Positions 53,867 to 64,000 of a stretch of DNA of 64,000 bases are shown piece by piece. A program made the translations under genes and the position numbers. The stretch is from Microstegium vimineum (Eukaryota; Streptophyta; Magnoliopsida; Poales; Poaceae), in the NCBI GenBank assembly GCA_022036555.1, contig CM039129.1, positions 36,982,051 through 37,046,050 on the forward strand, given 5' to 3'. How positions within the stretch are numbered: the first letter of the stretch is position 1; every line of letters begins with the position of its first letter. Under the pieces are notes generated by a model. It was given only the letters and a program-made list of their open reading frames with translations, had not been told where the DNA came from and did no database searches.

Positions 53867-56284
53867 ATGTCCCATGGGGATGGACCACCTCCCATATTCG
53901 ATGGAGACGACTTTCCTTATTGGAAAGTTCGTATGGAGGCCTATCTAGAGGCCGTTGACGTGGGAGTGCTCAATGCCGCCACAAAGGGAGGCACTCTCTT
54001 CGCGGAGGACCTCAACTTTGATAAGCACAATGCCAAGGCGAAGAACATTCTTTTTCGTGGCATTTGCAAGGATGTCTTCAACCGAGTGCGTAATGCCAAA
54101 GACACATTTGAGTTGTGGACCACTATTTGTGCTCTTCACGAAGGCACAAAGAGTGAGCGTGAGGAACGCTATCACTTGGTCATGGCTAAGCTCAATTCTT
54201 TTTCTATGCATGGAAATGAAAATTCCAATGAGATGTACTCACGTCTTAACATTCTTGTAGAAGAATTGAATGGGCTCGGTCTCAACCAAATGGCACCGGC
54301 CGATGTGGTGCGCAAGATTCTTTGTGTCTTGCCCATTGAGAAGTATGGTCACATTGTCATGGTTCTTCACCAAGAAGACCTCTCCGCCGCTACACCAACA
54401 CAAATCTTGGGCAAGATCAATGCCCATGAGATGTACATGAAGATTGGTGATGGTGGCCCTTCTTCCTCCTTCAAGAAGAAAGAAAAAGAGAAGGAGGAGA
54501 AGAAGGGCTTGGCTCTCAAGGCATCCTCTTCGGAGAAGTGAAAGATGCAATATGTGTATGAGAGTGTAAGTGATGGAGAGGATGATAATGACTTAGCTCT
54601 CATGGTGAAGAAGACAACAAAGATGTTGAAGAGGCTAAACAAGAATGGAGTCAAGTTTGACTCAAAGAAGAAGAAATTCTTCACAAGCTCTTCAAGAAAG
54701 CCTCTCTCCAAGATGGATTGCTACAATTGTGGCAAACTTGGACACTTGGCTCATGCTTGCCCCGAAGAGAAGAAAGACAAGTACAAGAACAAGAAATTCA
54801 ACAACAAGTTCAAGTACAACAAGGGAAACAAAGATGAGTCAAGTGATGAGAAGAAGAAGGATGACAAGCCATTCAAGAAGAAGAAGAACTTCAACTTCCA
54901 CAAGAAGAAGAAGGACGACAAAGCCTACATTGTTGGTGATTGGCTCACCGACATTGAAGACACAAGTGACTCATCCGGAGATGAGAGTGAAGATGAGAAG
55001 GTGGCCGCCTTGGTGATTGGGTCATCTACTCGACCGCCACCTCCTCCATCATCTCCGGGCTCATCCTCTACACACCTATGCCTCATGGCTAAAGGTGACA
55101 AGAAGGTACAAAAATAGGATAATGATGATGAGGCTAGCTCTAGTGATGATAGTGATGATGAGTTTGAGGCACCTTCCTATGATGAGCTAATTGTGATTTG
55201 CAACAAATACACTAAGCTCATTAGGAAGTATAAAACTAAAAGTGAAACACTAGAGAAAGCCAACGATAACTTGCATGCTAAACTTGATGACTTGTCTAGT
55301 GCTAATGATGATTTGAAGCTTGAGAACAAATCTCTCTCATCTAGCACTAGGGAGCTCAAAGCCTCACTCAAGCAAGCTAATGAGAAACATGATAAGCTTG
55401 AGAGGTCAACACAAGAGCTCCATACAAGATACAACTTGCTAAAAGATGACTACAACCAAGTTAGAAATGAACATGACACGCTTGTGATAGCTAACGAATT
55501 GCTTACAAATGATCTTGCTACACATGTTGCTATTAACCCGGTTGTTAAGTGTCATATAGCTACTTCTTGTGAGGAGTTGCTTGATGAAGTTGCTAGTAAG
55601 CAAAATGCTAAGTGCAAGGGCAAGAAGGTAGTTGAGGCCGAAAAGTATGATGACTATGTGAAGATGAGGTAAGAGAACTCCAAGCTCAAGGAAGAGCTAA
55701 TCAACCTCAAGGAAAACAAGCCATTCACTATCAAGTTGGCCAAGCAAGATGACAATGATGCAATGACCTTGATCAACTCCCTCAAAGAAGAAAATGCAAA
55801 GCTCAAGGTTTAGAATATCAAGCTTGCAAGTGGAATGGAGAAGTTCACCAAGGGCCACAACCTCCAAAGTGAGCTCTTGATGAACACTATCATGAAGACC
55901 GACAAGTCCGGCATTGGGTTCAAGGAGAACCAAATCATGAAGGCCAAGGTCAAGATAGAAGCTAAGAACTACTACAAGAACAAGACCATGAGCAACAACT
56001 ATGACACACCAAAGCCCAAGCCCAAGAAGTGCTTTGGATGTGGTCAAGAGGGTCACTTTGAATTCCAATGCAAGACTCCACCTCCCAAGACCTTGCCCAA
56101 GCACACAAGGCCTTTTGCTCATGATGCACACTTCATCATAAACAAGGACTCCAAGGGTAGACCCCTAGTTGTGTTTCTCGGTCCTAAGATGAAGAACAAG
56201 CCCAAAGTGCTATGGGTTGCTAAGGAGTTGGTGGACAAGGCTATGGGACCTCGCCAAGTGTGGGTTCCCAAACAACAAGCTTAA
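53867..56284 (+). pseudogene. Sirevirus gag
   Basis: One frame from ATG 53867 with four in-frame stops (54539 TGA, 55115 TAG, 55670 TAA, 55811 TAG) and a final TAA at 56282. Capsid-like domain at residues about 1-200 (FPYWKVRMEAYL, LWTTICALHEG). First knuckle CYNCGKLGHLAHAC near 54718. A Lys-rich part, an acidic part and a coiled coil (55190-55500) follow, with the second knuckle CFGCGQEGHFEFQC near 56031. The coding backbone is otherwise whole, so the stops are point mutations in a once full frame. Confidence 0.85.
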
Positions 56285-56305
56285 CTTCAAGTTGCTTGTG
56301 TGTAG

Positions 56306-57934
56306 GTGAACTACAAGACCGGTGGAAGTCATTGGGTGATTGATAGTGGATGCACTCAACATATGACCGGTGACTCCCGGATGTTCACCACACTTGAGGA
56401 AGATTGTGAAGGGCAAGACAAGATTACCTTTAGGGACAACTCTAAAGGCAAAGTGAAAGGCCTAGGCAAAGTGGCAATCTCCAATGATCAATCAATATCA
56501 AATGTCTTGCTAGTACAATCTTTGAGCTTCAACTTGCTATCGGTAGGACAACTATGTGATCTTGGTTTCCAATGTCTCTTCACTCCAAATGAGGTAGTTG
56601 TGTGCAAGATTGAAGATTCATCATTGATATTCAAAGGGTTTCGGCACAACAATCTCTACCTAGTGGACTTCACCTCAAATGAAGCTAGTTTGCAAACATG
56701 TCTATTCTCCAAGAGCTCTTTGGGTTGGCTATGGCATAGAAGATTAGGACATGTGGGAATGTCAACTTTGAAGAAGCTTGTCAAGAAGGAGATGGTTAGA
56801 GGTGTGAAAGATGTTGTGTTTGAGAAGGACAAACTTTGTAGTGCATGTCAAGCCGGTAAGCAAGTGGCAAACACTCATCCAACCAAAGCCTTCATGTCAA
56901 CCTCAAGAGTCCTAGAGCTACTTCACATGGATCTATTTGGACCTACCACCTATGCTAGCCTTGGTGGCAATCTTTTTTGCTTGGTGGTAGTTGATGACTA
57001 CTCTAGGTACACTTGGGTGTTCTTCCTTCAAGACAAGGGAGAGACTCAATCAATATTCAAGAAGTTTGCAACTAGAGCCCAAAATGAGTTTGATGTGAAG
57101 ATCAAGAAGATAAGAAGTGACATTGGGACCGAGTTTGTGAACACCAAGATTGAAAATTATTATGATGAAGTTGGAATCAAGCATGAGGTGTCCACCACCT
57201 ATACCCCTCAACAAAATGGTGTAGTAGAGAGAAAGAACCGGACACTAATCACACTTGCAAGATCAATGCTTGATGAGTACAACACCCCCGAGAAGTTTTG
57301 GGCCGAAGCAATCAACACCGCATGTTATGCGGCCAACCGGCTCTTTGTTCAAAGGCTTCTCAAGAAGACCCCCTATGAGCTTGTGAATGAGAAGAAACCG
57401 GATATATCCTTCTTCCGAGTGTTTGGATGCAAAGTGTACATCTACAAGAAGCGCCAACACTTGGGCAAGTTCCAAAGGAGATGTGACATTGGTTTCCTAC
57501 TTGGCTATTCACTTAAATCCAAGGCATATCGAGTATTTAACAAAGCCTCCGGCCTAGTTGAAGAAACATATGACTTGGAGTTTGATGAAACTAATGGCTC
57601 TCAAGAAGAGCATGAGAATCTTGATGATGTAGGTGATGAACCCTTGAGGGAGGCTATGAAGAATATGCCCGTTGGTGGCATCAACCCACTAGAGGTGGAG
57701 GAAGTTGAAGATGATGCAAATCAAGTACCCTCTCCACCTCACACGCCTCAAGTTGATGAAGAACAAGTGATGGAAGCACAAGAAGATACCTTCATCCCTC
57801 AAGATCAAGCCGAGGCTCAAGCTAGTGATGTTGATGCACCACAACCTCCTCCCCATGTGATTGATAGAAGATCTACACCTATGCTTCAAGCTCATCCACA
57901 AGACCTCATCATAGGGAGTCCATCAAGGGGGTAA
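56306..57934 (+). pseudogene. Sirevirus pol, part 1: protease and integrase
   Basis: Protease active site VIDSGCTQHMTGD is intact. Then the pre-integrase block (LWHRRLGHVGMSTL, CSACQAGKQ), and the integrase core with HMDLFGP (Asp), RSDIGTEF (second Asp, the following Asn changed to Ile) and the Glu in NGVVERKNRTL. The GKFQRRCDIGFLLGYS region and a long acidic/Pro linker follow. The frame ends at TAA 57932 after a one-base shift near 57920. The same frame as gag is used, separated from it by TAA 56282 and TAG 56303. Confidence 0.88.
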
Positions 57935-59500
57935 CAACTCGATCTAAACTTGCTTCTTATGTTGAGCATCACTCTTTTGTTTCCGTTGTTTAGCCTTCTA
58001 GTGTGGAGGATGTACTTGCGAATCCGGATTGGGTGAACGCCATGCATGAAGAGTTGAACAACTTCACCCGGAACGAAGTGTGGACACTAGTAGAAAAACC
58101 CAAAGGAGCAAGAATCATTGGCACCAAGTGGGTGTTTAGGAACAAGTAAGATGATCAAGGCGTGGTTGTGAGAAACAAGGCAAGATTGGTGGCAAATGGG
58201 GAGACCTTTGTACCGGTTGCAAGACTAGAAGCCATTCGTATCCTTTTGGCATATGCCTCACATCATAAAATGAAATTTTTTCAAATGGATGTGAAGAGTG
58301 CCTTTCTAAATGGTTTCATCAATGAACTTGTGTTTGTCTCACAACCTCCCGGGTTTGAAGACCCCAATTGTCCTAATCATGTGTATAGTTTGTCCAAGGC
58401 ACTCTATGGATTGAAGCAAGCTCCAAGAGCTTGGTATGAGAGGCTAAGGGATTTCCTACTCAAGAAGGGCTTCAAGATCGGGAAAGTGGATACCACACTT
58501 TTCACCAAGATGCTAGATGGAGAGATCTTTGTTTGCCAAGTGTATGTCGATGACATTATATTTGGGTCAACAAACCAAGATCATAGCAAGGAATTTGGTG
58601 CATTGATGTCCAAGGAGTTCGAGATGTCGATGATTGGCGAGCTAACCTTCTTCCTTGGCTTCCAAGTGAAGCAATTGATGGAGGGCAGCTTCATATCTCA
58701 AGAGAAGTACACTAATGATGTGCTCAAGAAATTCAAGATGGAGGATTGCAAGCCAATCAAGACCCCAATGCCCACTAATGGGCATCTCGATCTCGATGAG
58801 GGAGGTAAACCGATTGACCAAACTCTCTATCGTTCTATGATCGGTAGTTTACTTTACCTCACCGCATCTAGGCCGGATATCATGTTTAGTGTGTGTATGT
58901 GTGCTAGGTTTCAAGCAAGCCCTAAGGAGTTGCATCTTTGTGCGGTTAAAAGAATCCTTAGGTACATAAGGCACACCCCTAGCATGGGTCTTTGGTATCC
59001 CAAAGGAGCTCCCTTCCAACTAGTTGGCTATTCCGATTCGGATTATGTCGGGTGTAAGGTTGATAGGAAGAGCACCTCCGGCGGGTGCCACATGCTAGGA
59101 AGATCACTTGTTTCTTGGTCCTCAAAGAAGCAAAACAATGTGGCATTGTCATCCGCTGAGGCGGAATACATTGCCATGGGAGCAAGTTGTGCACAAATCT
59201 TATACATGACCCAAACACTCCTTGATTACGGCGTGGTTTTAAAAGATGTTCCACTTTTGTGTGATAATGAAAGCGCCGTAAAGCTTGCTAACAACCCGGT
59301 TCAACACTCTCGCACCAAGCACTAGATATTCGCCATCACTTTCTTAGAGATCATGTGGCTAGGAAAGACATAACACTAGTTGGAGTTAAGAGCGAAGATC
59401 AATTGACGGATATCTTCACTAAACCACTCGATGAAACAACCTTTTGTAGGTTGAGAAGCGAGTTGAATGTGCTTGATCACTCTAACTTCACTAAAAGATG
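57935..59500 (+). pseudogene. Sirevirus pol, part 2: reverse transcriptase and RNase H
   Basis: From about 57925 the frame continues with stops at 57991 and 58147, then stays open over 58162-59325. RT has YVDDIIFGS intact, but RLVAQGFxQxEGxDFxETFAPVAR-type sequence is shortened to RLVANGETFVPVAR, a deletion of about ten codons at 58197. RNase H shows GYSDSDYVGC, SSAEAEYIA and CDNESAVKLA. A one-base loss at about 59320 ends the frame early, and the last 60 residues (HHFLRDHV, DIFTKPLD) follow in another frame to about 59500. Confidence 0.88.
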
Positions 59501-60966
59501 ATCTTGTGTGAACCAACCTTGCATCATGTGTAATATAATCATGTTAATTTAGTAATGCACATAGGCTTGGCTAACATGGTTGGAATAACCGTTCTTGAAC
59601 GTGTGAAGAAGTCCAAATCCTGGTTTAAACTTGCAAGCAACCTAGATTCAAATTCTTGTAAATGCATTGCATGTGCATGTGTTGTTTGCCGTTCCTTTTC
59701 GGTTAAGTTTGAGCATCCTCTATGTTCATCCACTTAGGGGGAGCATTCCAAGCTCAAGACACTTCTATACCCATCTTGTGGCCATATGATGACTCCTTGG
59801 TGGTTCCATTCGAATATTTTGAGCTAAAACTAAAATCTAAGCCTATGGCAAACTATTTGAAAATGAGAGTTTGAGAGATGGTTCTCATATCAAGTCCAAT
59901 CAGGTGTTATTTGGATCTTATTGGGATTGGAACTTGGTTGGGAGAAAGACGCAAAATTAAAATTTGAAAATTCTATTTAAAAGGCGTCGGACGCTGCCGA
60001 CGGACGCTCGGCGTCAAATGCCTCAGCGTCCGTCGCGATCGTCCGGAGACTGAACTTTGCCTGTTTGCAGGGCGATGAACGCTCCCCAGCGTCCGTCGCG
60101 GAGCGTCCGACGCGGTCAATGCGTTTGGGCGTTTCAAACCTATTCTGGAAGCCCGACGGACGATGCCGTCGGACGCTGTCCAAGCGTCCGTCGCACATCG
60201 ACGGAGCGTCCGTCGCGAACTTAAGGCGCAATTTTTTTTAAAAAACAATCCCCGTCTCCTCTCTTCCTCTCAGTCGGTTTCAGTTCAACCGTTCGCCATC
60301 GCCGCTCGATCTCTCTGAACCCTAACCGCCGCTCCGCCGCCGCATCCGCCGCACCCTTCCCTCGCCGGCATGCCCCTCCCAGCACCGCCGTGCCAGAGCT
60401 CCACCCAGCGCCTCTGCGCTAGTGCTTCTCCCAGCGCCGCCGCTCTTCCTACGCCTTTCTTCCCCCTGCCTCACGCGTTTCAGTCGTGCAGGGGCATCTT
60501 AGCCATGGAGCTCTCCTCCAAGGCTCTTTTGGAGGTTTGATCGACCTCGTTTGCGTGGTCAAGGTTGCGGTTTGGTTTTCGAAAACGACCGAGGAACTTA
60601 CCCTTTCTTTCTAGGCTTGGTCACCGTGGACAGAGGTAATCGTTTGGGCAGCTTCGATTCCGTTCTTATCTTTTTCATGTTTCTATATAGACCCACTCCT
60701 CTCTAGCTACATGCTTATATGTTATCTATCCCTATCTATCTATCCGAGCAGGGTCTGTGGCAGTGAGGAAGTGGCAGTGAACTCGGGGCAAAGCCCGCGA
60801 GTAAGGAACAAGGCAAAGCCTCGAAAGGATGGTCCAGGGCCGTCATGCCACTCTTGATTGCTTGTGTAGCTCAGTGGATTGTCAGTTGGCAGTGGGCAGT
60901 GAGTTTGTGATTTGACAGTTGAGGATCTATTGCAAGTGACAGTTTGTTTCATCCAGTGATCAGATC
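59501..60966 (+). other. Sirevirus spacer between pol and the extra ORF
   Basis: No coding frame. 59980-60215 repeats the CGACGGACGCT / AGCGTCCGTCG motif known from this element's LTR. 60260-60470 is C-rich (CCGCC, CCCTCGCC) and looks like a captured 5' UTR. It may hold a promoter or splice acceptor for the downstream ORF, which is inference. Confidence 0.5.
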
Positions 60967-63298
60967 ATGGCAAGAACGAAGAACGCCGAACCCGTTCCCG
61001 GTAGTGGTGGTGACCCTCCACCTCCACCACATCCACCCACTGATCGGGGAAGGGGTAAGCAGAAGGTTGTGTCACGGAAGCGCAAGAGGCCACTTATTGA
61101 TCTAGACTCCGTAGCAGCACTTGCAGTAGCAGAGGCAGCAGAGCTAGCAGAACGAGGTGGACGTCGCGCCGGTTTGAGTCTCTCGCCTCACCGTGGAGCG
61201 CGTCGTGAGTCCCCTACGCATCCAGAGACAGAGCCCGCCGAGGCTACTGAGCCAGAGGAGGCAGAGCCAGTTCCCGAGACTGAGCAGACAGAGGTCGCGG
61301 GCCACTCTTCGATTGGGGAGCTGATGAGTCGCAGAGTTACACGTTCTAGAGGCTCTGGAGCTCCTCCTAGTCCTCCTAGACCTCAGCTACCAGATCCAGT
61401 GAGGCATCAGGTCAGGGTTCTCACAGCCAAGCAGGTTAAGCTACTCCGCTTCGTAGACTTTCAGTCCTGGTTCCCAGCCCAGAGAGACCCTCGTGTTGGA
61501 CGTGGTTTCTATACCACTATTCATGAGGATTTCTACAGAGCGTACGTTGACACCGACGCTCCTCTTAGGGCTCACAGAGTTTGCCCACCTGCTCATATAG
61601 AGGGTGTCGGTGGTCCAGAGATTCTTCAGCACTTGCAGTATCTTCAGGGCTTGTCAGATATGACGGGACGATCAGGAGCTTATCAGAAGGACTGGGTCTA
61701 TCAGTTCTATGCTTCACTGTGGATCTCCCCTGATCACGAGTTCTTTCACTTCCGCTTTCAGGGCCGCGACTTCAGGGTTTCAGCAGCTCGGTTCAGGGAA
61801 CTATTTCACTTAGAATCCTCTCCTACGACGATTCACAGTCTATGCTACGGGGATCAGGAGGCACCTCGTCGACCTCACGATGGGATAGTGCCATCTACAG
61901 ACTTCGTGAGGCCGTGTTTTCAGCTACCATTCTCAGAGGGTTCGAGCCGTACACCGAGATATCTCACTCCACTTGCTCGGATTCTCCACGAGGTACTCAA
62001 GCGTACCATTCTTCCTAGAGTTGGAGCCCGCGACACAATTACCCGACTACAGCTGTGGCTACTTGCTCATATCATCCGGAAGGAGAAGTTTGATCTTTGG
62101 GATCTGATCGTCAGCGAGCTTGAGGACATCATAGCTGCAGGATTCCAAGGTCACTGGCAGCTCTAGTTTGCACACTGGATTTCATATCTCATAGTCGCCA
62201 AGACCCGATCTGGAGCTCTGCGAGTCACTCTTACCAGGTCAGCGACTGAGTTTCCAGTTTACTCGATGAGTCAGTTGGTCATGCATGGGAACCTGTCTCG
62301 CCCCAGTAGAGCATACCGACCAGCCACCAGACAGGCAGGTGTGCCACCTCAGTCGGCAGAGGACACTGACGCCACAGTTGAGCAGATCGCCCAGGCAGAG
62401 CTTGCGGATCTTGATGCTCAGATTGACACCGCCGTCGAGGCTGTCTATAGAGCAGATCTCGACTCAGACAGTTCAGATGAGGACTATCAGCCAGTACGCG
62501 AGTACGCACCGATGTCTCATGACCATGAGGCAGGAGGGTCAGGTGCAGCTGCAGCTCCAGCTCCAGGTTCCAGCACTTCAGAGGCTACCTTACTTACCAT
62601 CCTTTTGAGGATGCAGGAGGAGTAGACACGACAAGCAGGGGAGCAGCGGCGACAGGCTGCCAACGTTCGGAGGCTCACAGAGCAGTAGTTGGCCGCTTAG
62701 GCCCAGACTGAGGCCAGGCAGGACGAGTTCCAGCGCCAGTTCTTGGCCTATCAGCTAGAGCAGGCAGAGATTCAGAAGACTCAGACTATGCTACTTGAGC
62801 GTCTTCTAGGCTCTAGCTCCGGGCAGACCTTCACTCCTCAGCTTCAGTTGCATGGGGTCTCGCAGCAGCAGCAGTTCACCTCGCCGGCACAGCAGACTCC
62901 AGTGGTTGTGGTACCGACTCCAGCATTACCGTCCGGAGGACAGCAAAGTCAGGCACTAGTTGCTCCTCCCTTCCAGGCACCAGCTTCTCCAGAGTGCCAG
63001 TCTCCGAGGACCCAGGTGTCCTCTTGGTTAGTTTCGCCCGGCGAGCTTCAGACAGGATTTACTCCTATCCGGGGAACTACCATAGCAGAGGCCTCGCGTG
63101 ACCTCTCAGCCTCCTACTTGGAGATCACAAGAGATAACTCTCCCGACGCAGCTCAGCTAGACTCACCAGCTCCAGAAGTTGAGGTGGATCCTCCGGCGAC
63201 GGGCATTTACCTTTCTTCAGTTGCCTCGTCGGAGATTGCACCTGAGCAGTCTACGCAGACAGTTACTACTCCTCCAGCTGCAGTTCAGACAGACGCTA
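60967..63298 (+). pseudogene. Sirevirus extra ORF in envelope position (plant transposon-protein-like)
   Basis: ATG at 60967. One frame runs to the LTR insertion at 63299 with four in-frame stops, all TAG (62164, 62623, 62686, 62698). N terminus is basic with KRKR, then a Glu/Pro-rich part, then a globular domain (about residues 150-400; WVYQFYASLWI, FHFRFQGRDFRVS, LARILHEVLKRTILP) of the kind listed in databases as a putative plant transposon protein. A Gln- and Pro-rich, partly coiled-coil tail follows. Sireviruses often carry an envelope-like ORF here. No TM segment or signal peptide is evident in this copy, so a membrane role is doubtful. The role is unknown. Confidence 0.7.
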
Positions 63299-64000
63299 TT
63301 ATTGACACAAAAAGCATCAGGATCTGCGAACACCTCGGGCTTATACCCAAATTTGTTGTCCAAAGGTGTGCCAGTCGATTTGACCAGTTAATCGACAAGG
63401 ATGATAACTAGAACAAGATCTGAACGAGACAACGGCGATACGCCTGGATGTCAAGGCTCAAACTTGATCAGGATAACTAGAGTAGAGCTGAACGAGACGA
63501 CATCGATGCGCCCGGACGTCAAGGCTCAGGTTGCTCAAACACGGAACTTGCAAGGGTTGACGGAGATCGAGGAGATGCAGCCCGTCGAGACTTGAAGAAC
63601 TCGTAGGTAAATTAAAACTAATGCGATAAAAGGGTAAATTGCTAGAAAAGTAAATAAGAATAATAGATTTGTTTGATATATATGATTGATTGTCTTTTTC
63701 TCATGACCCCTAGGTACATATTTATACTCCGGTAAAAGGAGTTGTAGATAGACACGACTCGTACCTTTCCTAAACAAAAACTCCTATTTTTAAGGAAATA
63801 ATTGACTCGCGTAGGAGTCAGACTCAAATAATAATAATCCTTTCCTAAACAAACACTTCTATTTTTAAGGAAATAAACGACTCGCGCAAGAGTCGGACTC
63901 AAACTACCATAATAATAATACTGGTATAAAAATCACCAGTTTCCTTATCTACTTCACGATGAAACCTTACATCGGCAGATTCCTTCAATCCGCAACTTCC
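63299..64000 (-). repeat. LTR copy 3 of the PMD-bearing element (inverted, partial)
   Basis: Inverted relative to copies 1 and 2. It begins with the inverted LTR end TATTGACACAAAAAGC (first dinucleotide TA where TG is expected) and reaches about two thirds into the LTR at the window edge. TATAAATA on the minus strand is at 63719-63726. It interrupts the Sirevirus extra ORF. Two internal tandem duplications of about 70 bp (63405-63545 and 63769-63908) distinguish it from the other two copies. Whether a solo LTR or a whole element follows cannot be seen. Confidence 0.85.

Larger units (their letters stand above)
52290..63298 (+). mobile_element. Sirevirus (Ty1/copia) with extra envelope-position ORF, 3' end cut
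   Basis: Order: 5' LTR 52290-53813, iMet PBS 53816, gag, protease, integrase, RT, RNase H (to about 59500), a 1.4 kb spacer, then an extra ORF from 60967. Long gag with two zinc knuckles and an ORF after pol are the marks of the Sirevirus lineage. It is decayed by stops, frameshifts and at least one deletion. Its 3' part is interrupted at 63299 by the LTR of another element, so the 3' LTR is not in the window. Confidence 0.85.

Noticed and set aside
60967..63298. Calling the extra Sirevirus ORF a true envelope protein
   Set aside because: No signal peptide, no convincing membrane segment and no fusion-type motif are visible. Only its position and a plant transposon-protein-like domain support a link.

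Overview
The window is nuclear DNA of a flowering plant, almost certainly a grass. The evidence is spliced genes with GT-AG and a few GC-AG introns, one tRNA gene, dense Stowaway-type MITEs (TA-flanked, CTCCCTCC-like ends), L1-type LINEs, Sirevirus-type Ty1/copia elements and a Ty3-type LTR element with a captured plant mobile domain (PMD) gene. A panicoid grass is my guess, not something the sequence proves.

Layout. 1-12007 is repeat-built. Two copies of one LTR family (793-1622 and 11197-12007) flank an internal region that has been gutted and filled by a 5'-LTR-bearing, 3'-truncated Sirevirus on the minus strand (about 1870-8271). A spliced PMD gene lies antisense next to each LTR. 12008-47318 is the gene-bearing part: a purple acid phosphatase (minus, 12 exons, 611 aa), tRNA-Lys(CTT) (minus), a membrane-anchored diacylglycerol kinase (minus, 7 coding exons, 714 aa) with a nearly whole L1 tail in an intron, a TPX2-domain gene (plus) with a broken 5' half, an hnRNP Q/R-like triple-RRM gene (plus, 17 exons, 610 aa) with several LINE remnants in a 3.7 kb intron, and a single-exon multi-pass membrane protein (plus, 336 aa). 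47319-52289 holds MITEs, a fold-back element, a dead kinase fragment and a CACTA-like end. 52290-63298 is a second, plus-strand Sirevirus with 5' LTR, PBS, gag, pol and an extra envelope-position ORF. That ORF is cut by a third, minus-strand copy of the PMD element's LTR (63299 to the window end).

The cellular genes are unrelated housekeeping or signalling genes: phosphoester hydrolysis at or outside the cell surface, phosphatidic-acid signalling, spindle/microtubule binding, RNA binding, and an unknown membrane protein. There is no operon-like logic. For the three large spliced genes the exon lengths I deduced from splice signals sum to whole codons (1836, 2145 and 1833 nt), which supports the models. 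I did not find a convincing new molecular system. The most notable points are the PMD-carrying LTR family in tandem-like arrangement, an hnRNP Q-type acidic-domain-like segment placed after the RRMs instead of before them, three GC-AG introns, a 48-bp LINE insertion with perfect target duplications, and amber-only decay of the Sirevirus extra ORF.
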